Shown one piece after another: positions 5,661-6,952 of a stretch of 6,952 bases of DNA; within the stretch, counting starts at the first letter, position 1, and each line of letters starts with the position of its first letter. Source of the stretch: Clostridia bacterium (GTDB taxonomy: Bacteria; Bacillota_A; Clostridia; Christensenellales; Aristaeellaceae). Position numbers and translations under genes: made by a program. Under the pieces are notes generated by a model. It was not told where the DNA came from and made no database searches. It saw nothing but the letters and a program-made list of their open reading frames with translations. The stretch covers positions 1 to 6,952 of the forward strand of contig JAFQEB010000026.1 in assembly GCA_017399225.1 (NCBI GenBank), read 5' to 3'.

Positions 5661-6952
5661 ATGGCAGTATTCGGTTACTTCACCAAGCGGGCGCAGCAGG
5701 CTATCGAGCTGGCGCGCCAGGCAGCGGTGAAGGAAAGTCAGCCCTTTGTGGGCACGGTGCATCTGCTACAGGGCCTGCTGCTGGCCGGCGGCAACTATCC
5801 GGCGGAGATCACCGATAAAGTCAGCACGGATTATATGGAGGACGTCATCCGCCACCTGGAGATGGACGTGACCCTGCCCCAGACCAACCGCGGGCAGCTG
5901 GCCATGACGCCCAATGCCCGGCGGCTGCTGGAGCTTTCCGTCCTGGAGAGCCGCCGCATGGGGCAGAGCTATGTGGGCACGGAGATCATGATGCTCACCA
6001 TCGTCGTCACGCCCCGCACCTTTGCTGCCACCAGCATCCTGGAGCGCAGCGGGGTCGAGATGCAGAAAGCTGCGGAGGCGCTGCGGGCGGCGATCCGCGA
6101 GCAGCGGGGCATTCAGCTGAACCGGCCCCTCCCGCAGACGGAGAAGCCGGAGCAGCGGGAGAATCAGCCCCCCGCGCCCCCTATGCCGCCCGTGCCGCCC
6201 CAGCCTGGTATGCCCGGCCCGGCGCAGGCCAATACCCAGAGAAATCAGCAGCGGCGCAACCCGACGCCGCTGGAGCAGTATGGCCGCGACCTGACAGAAT
6301 CCGCCCGGAAAAACGAGCTGGATCCGGTCATCGGCCGGGATATGGAGATCCAGCGCATCGTGCAGATCCTTATCCGCCGCACGAAGAACAACCCCGTCCT
6401 CATCGGTGAACCGGGCGTGGGCAAGTCCAGCGTGGTGGAGGGCCTGGCCCAGCGCATCGTGGCCGGCAATGTGCCGGAGATGCTGATCAACAAGCGGGTC
6501 ATCTCCCTGGATATCAGCAGCATGGTGGCGGGCAGCAAGTACCGCGGCGAATTCGAGGAGCGGCTCAAAAATACCATCACCGAGATCCGCCGGGAGGGGG
6601 ATGTGCTCCTCTTTGTGGATGAGATGCACACGCTGGTGGGCGCAGGCTCAGCTGAAGGTTCCCTGGACGCTGCCAACATCCTCAAGCCTGCCCTGGCCAG
6701 GGGCGAGGTGCAGTGCATCGGCGCGACGACCCTGGATGAGTATCGCAAGCATATCGAAAAGGATGCTGCGCTGGAGCGCCGCTTCCAGCCCGTGAACGTC
6801 GGAGAACCCACCGCCGAGGAGGCGCTGGCCATCCTGCACGGTCTGCGGGAGCGGTATGAAAAACACCACCAGGTACACATCACCGACGAGGCCCTGGAGA
6901 GCGCGGTGGCCCTGGCGGATCGCTACATTGCAGACCGCTTCCTGCCGGACAA
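5661..6952 (+). CDS. clpC: ClpC ATPase, N-terminal 430 residues (gene runs off the window)
   Basis: AAA+ unfoldase that feeds proteins to ClpP. From the N-terminus: double Clp_N repeat (about 5-145) containing VGTVHLL (30-36) and VGTEIMM (105-111); a Pro/Gln-rich linker (about 155-203), longer than in Bacillus; then AAA domain 1 with Walker A GEPGVGKS (249-256), pore loop GSKYRGE (291-297, Tyr294), Walker B LLFVDE (Asp320, Glu321) and the ALERRF arginine finger region (370-375). Sequence stops at Asp430, before the middle domain. Bacillus ClpC uses Glu32 and Glu106 to hold phosphoarginine; here the first is Val33 and the second Glu108 is kept. CGGAGGA 7 bases before ATG 5661 supports the start. 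It follows mcsB by 23 bases with no promoter in between, so CtsR control is expected. Confidence 0.97.
   Translation, partial: MAVFGYFTKRAQQAIELARQAAVKESQPFVGTVHLLQGLLLAGGNYPAEITDKVSTDYMEDVIRHLEMDVTLPQTNRGQLAMTPNARRLLELSVLESRRMGQSYVGTEIMMLTIVVTPRTFAATSILERSGVEMQKAAEALRAAIREQRGIQLNRPLPQTEKPEQRENQPPAPPMPPVPPQPGMPGPAQANTQRNQQRRNPTPLEQYGRDLTESARKNELDPVIGRDMEIQRIVQILIRRTKNNPVLIGEPGVGKSSVVEGLAQRIVAGNVPEMLINKRVISLDISSMVAGSKYRGEFEERLKNTITEIRREGDVLLFVDEMHTLVGAGSAEGSLDAANILKPALARGEVQCIGATTLDEYRKHIEKDAALERRFQPVNVGEPTAEEALAILHGLRERYEKHHQVHITDEALESAVALADRYIADRFLPD

Noticed and set aside
5766..6629. Long minus-strand frame opposite clpC
   Set aside because: A typical GC-rich antisense shadow; the plus strand encodes ClpC with all motifs.
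1..6952. CRISPR array, tRNA, rRNA or transposase genes
   Set aside because: No repeat-spacer pattern, no cloverleaf-like element and no transposase motifs were seen; the heptamer array has no spacers.

Overview
The window is chromosomal DNA from a Gram-positive Firmicute, most likely a high-GC anaerobic Clostridia-type bacterium. The case rests on the ctsR-mcsA-mcsB-clpC heat-shock operon with a CtsR operator in front of it, GC-rich third codon positions, strong GGAGG ribosome-binding sites, and tightly packed, overlapping genes. The genus cannot be read from the sequence.

Positions 1-308 form a repeat-rich junction. On the minus strand there is the 3' end of a broken, more AT-rich gene (68-136) followed by a clear intrinsic terminator (22-60). 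Next come a GC-rich inverted repeat (164-184) and a short AATTCCG tandem array (230-264).

Positions 309-3302 are a plus-strand gene cluster behind a good sigma-A-type promoter (TTGAAA-17-TATAAT). It encodes a small AroQ-class chorismate mutase, shikimate kinase (14 to 8 bases of overlap between the two), a PUA-less amino-acid kinase related to glutamate 5-kinase, and a serine beta-lactamase-like (class C / S12 type) protein with no signal peptide. The first two supply aromatic amino-acid precursors. The last two have no clear link to that pathway.

Positions 3130-3612 hold a likely minus-strand small gene (start 3417) with a near-perfect ribosome-binding site. It is divergent from ctsR, and its 3' half lies antisense to the end of the beta-lactamase-like gene. 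A perfect 10-bp inverted repeat and the ctsR promoter/operator lie in the divergent region.

Positions 3613-6952 carry ctsR, mcsA, mcsB and the first 430 codons of clpC, the protein-arginine-phosphorylation quality-control operon. CtsR represses the operon. McsB, activated by McsA, phosphorylates arginines and so inactivates CtsR and marks proteins. ClpC binds the phosphoarginine marks and feeds substrates to ClpP. The notable point is that two phosphoarginine-recognition positions look altered: the first Glu of the ClpC N-domain pocket is Val33, and the first Arg of the McsB RDxxRA motif is Leu316. This suggests a diverged phosphoarginine reader system. It is the most interesting observation here, although the operon itself is well known.
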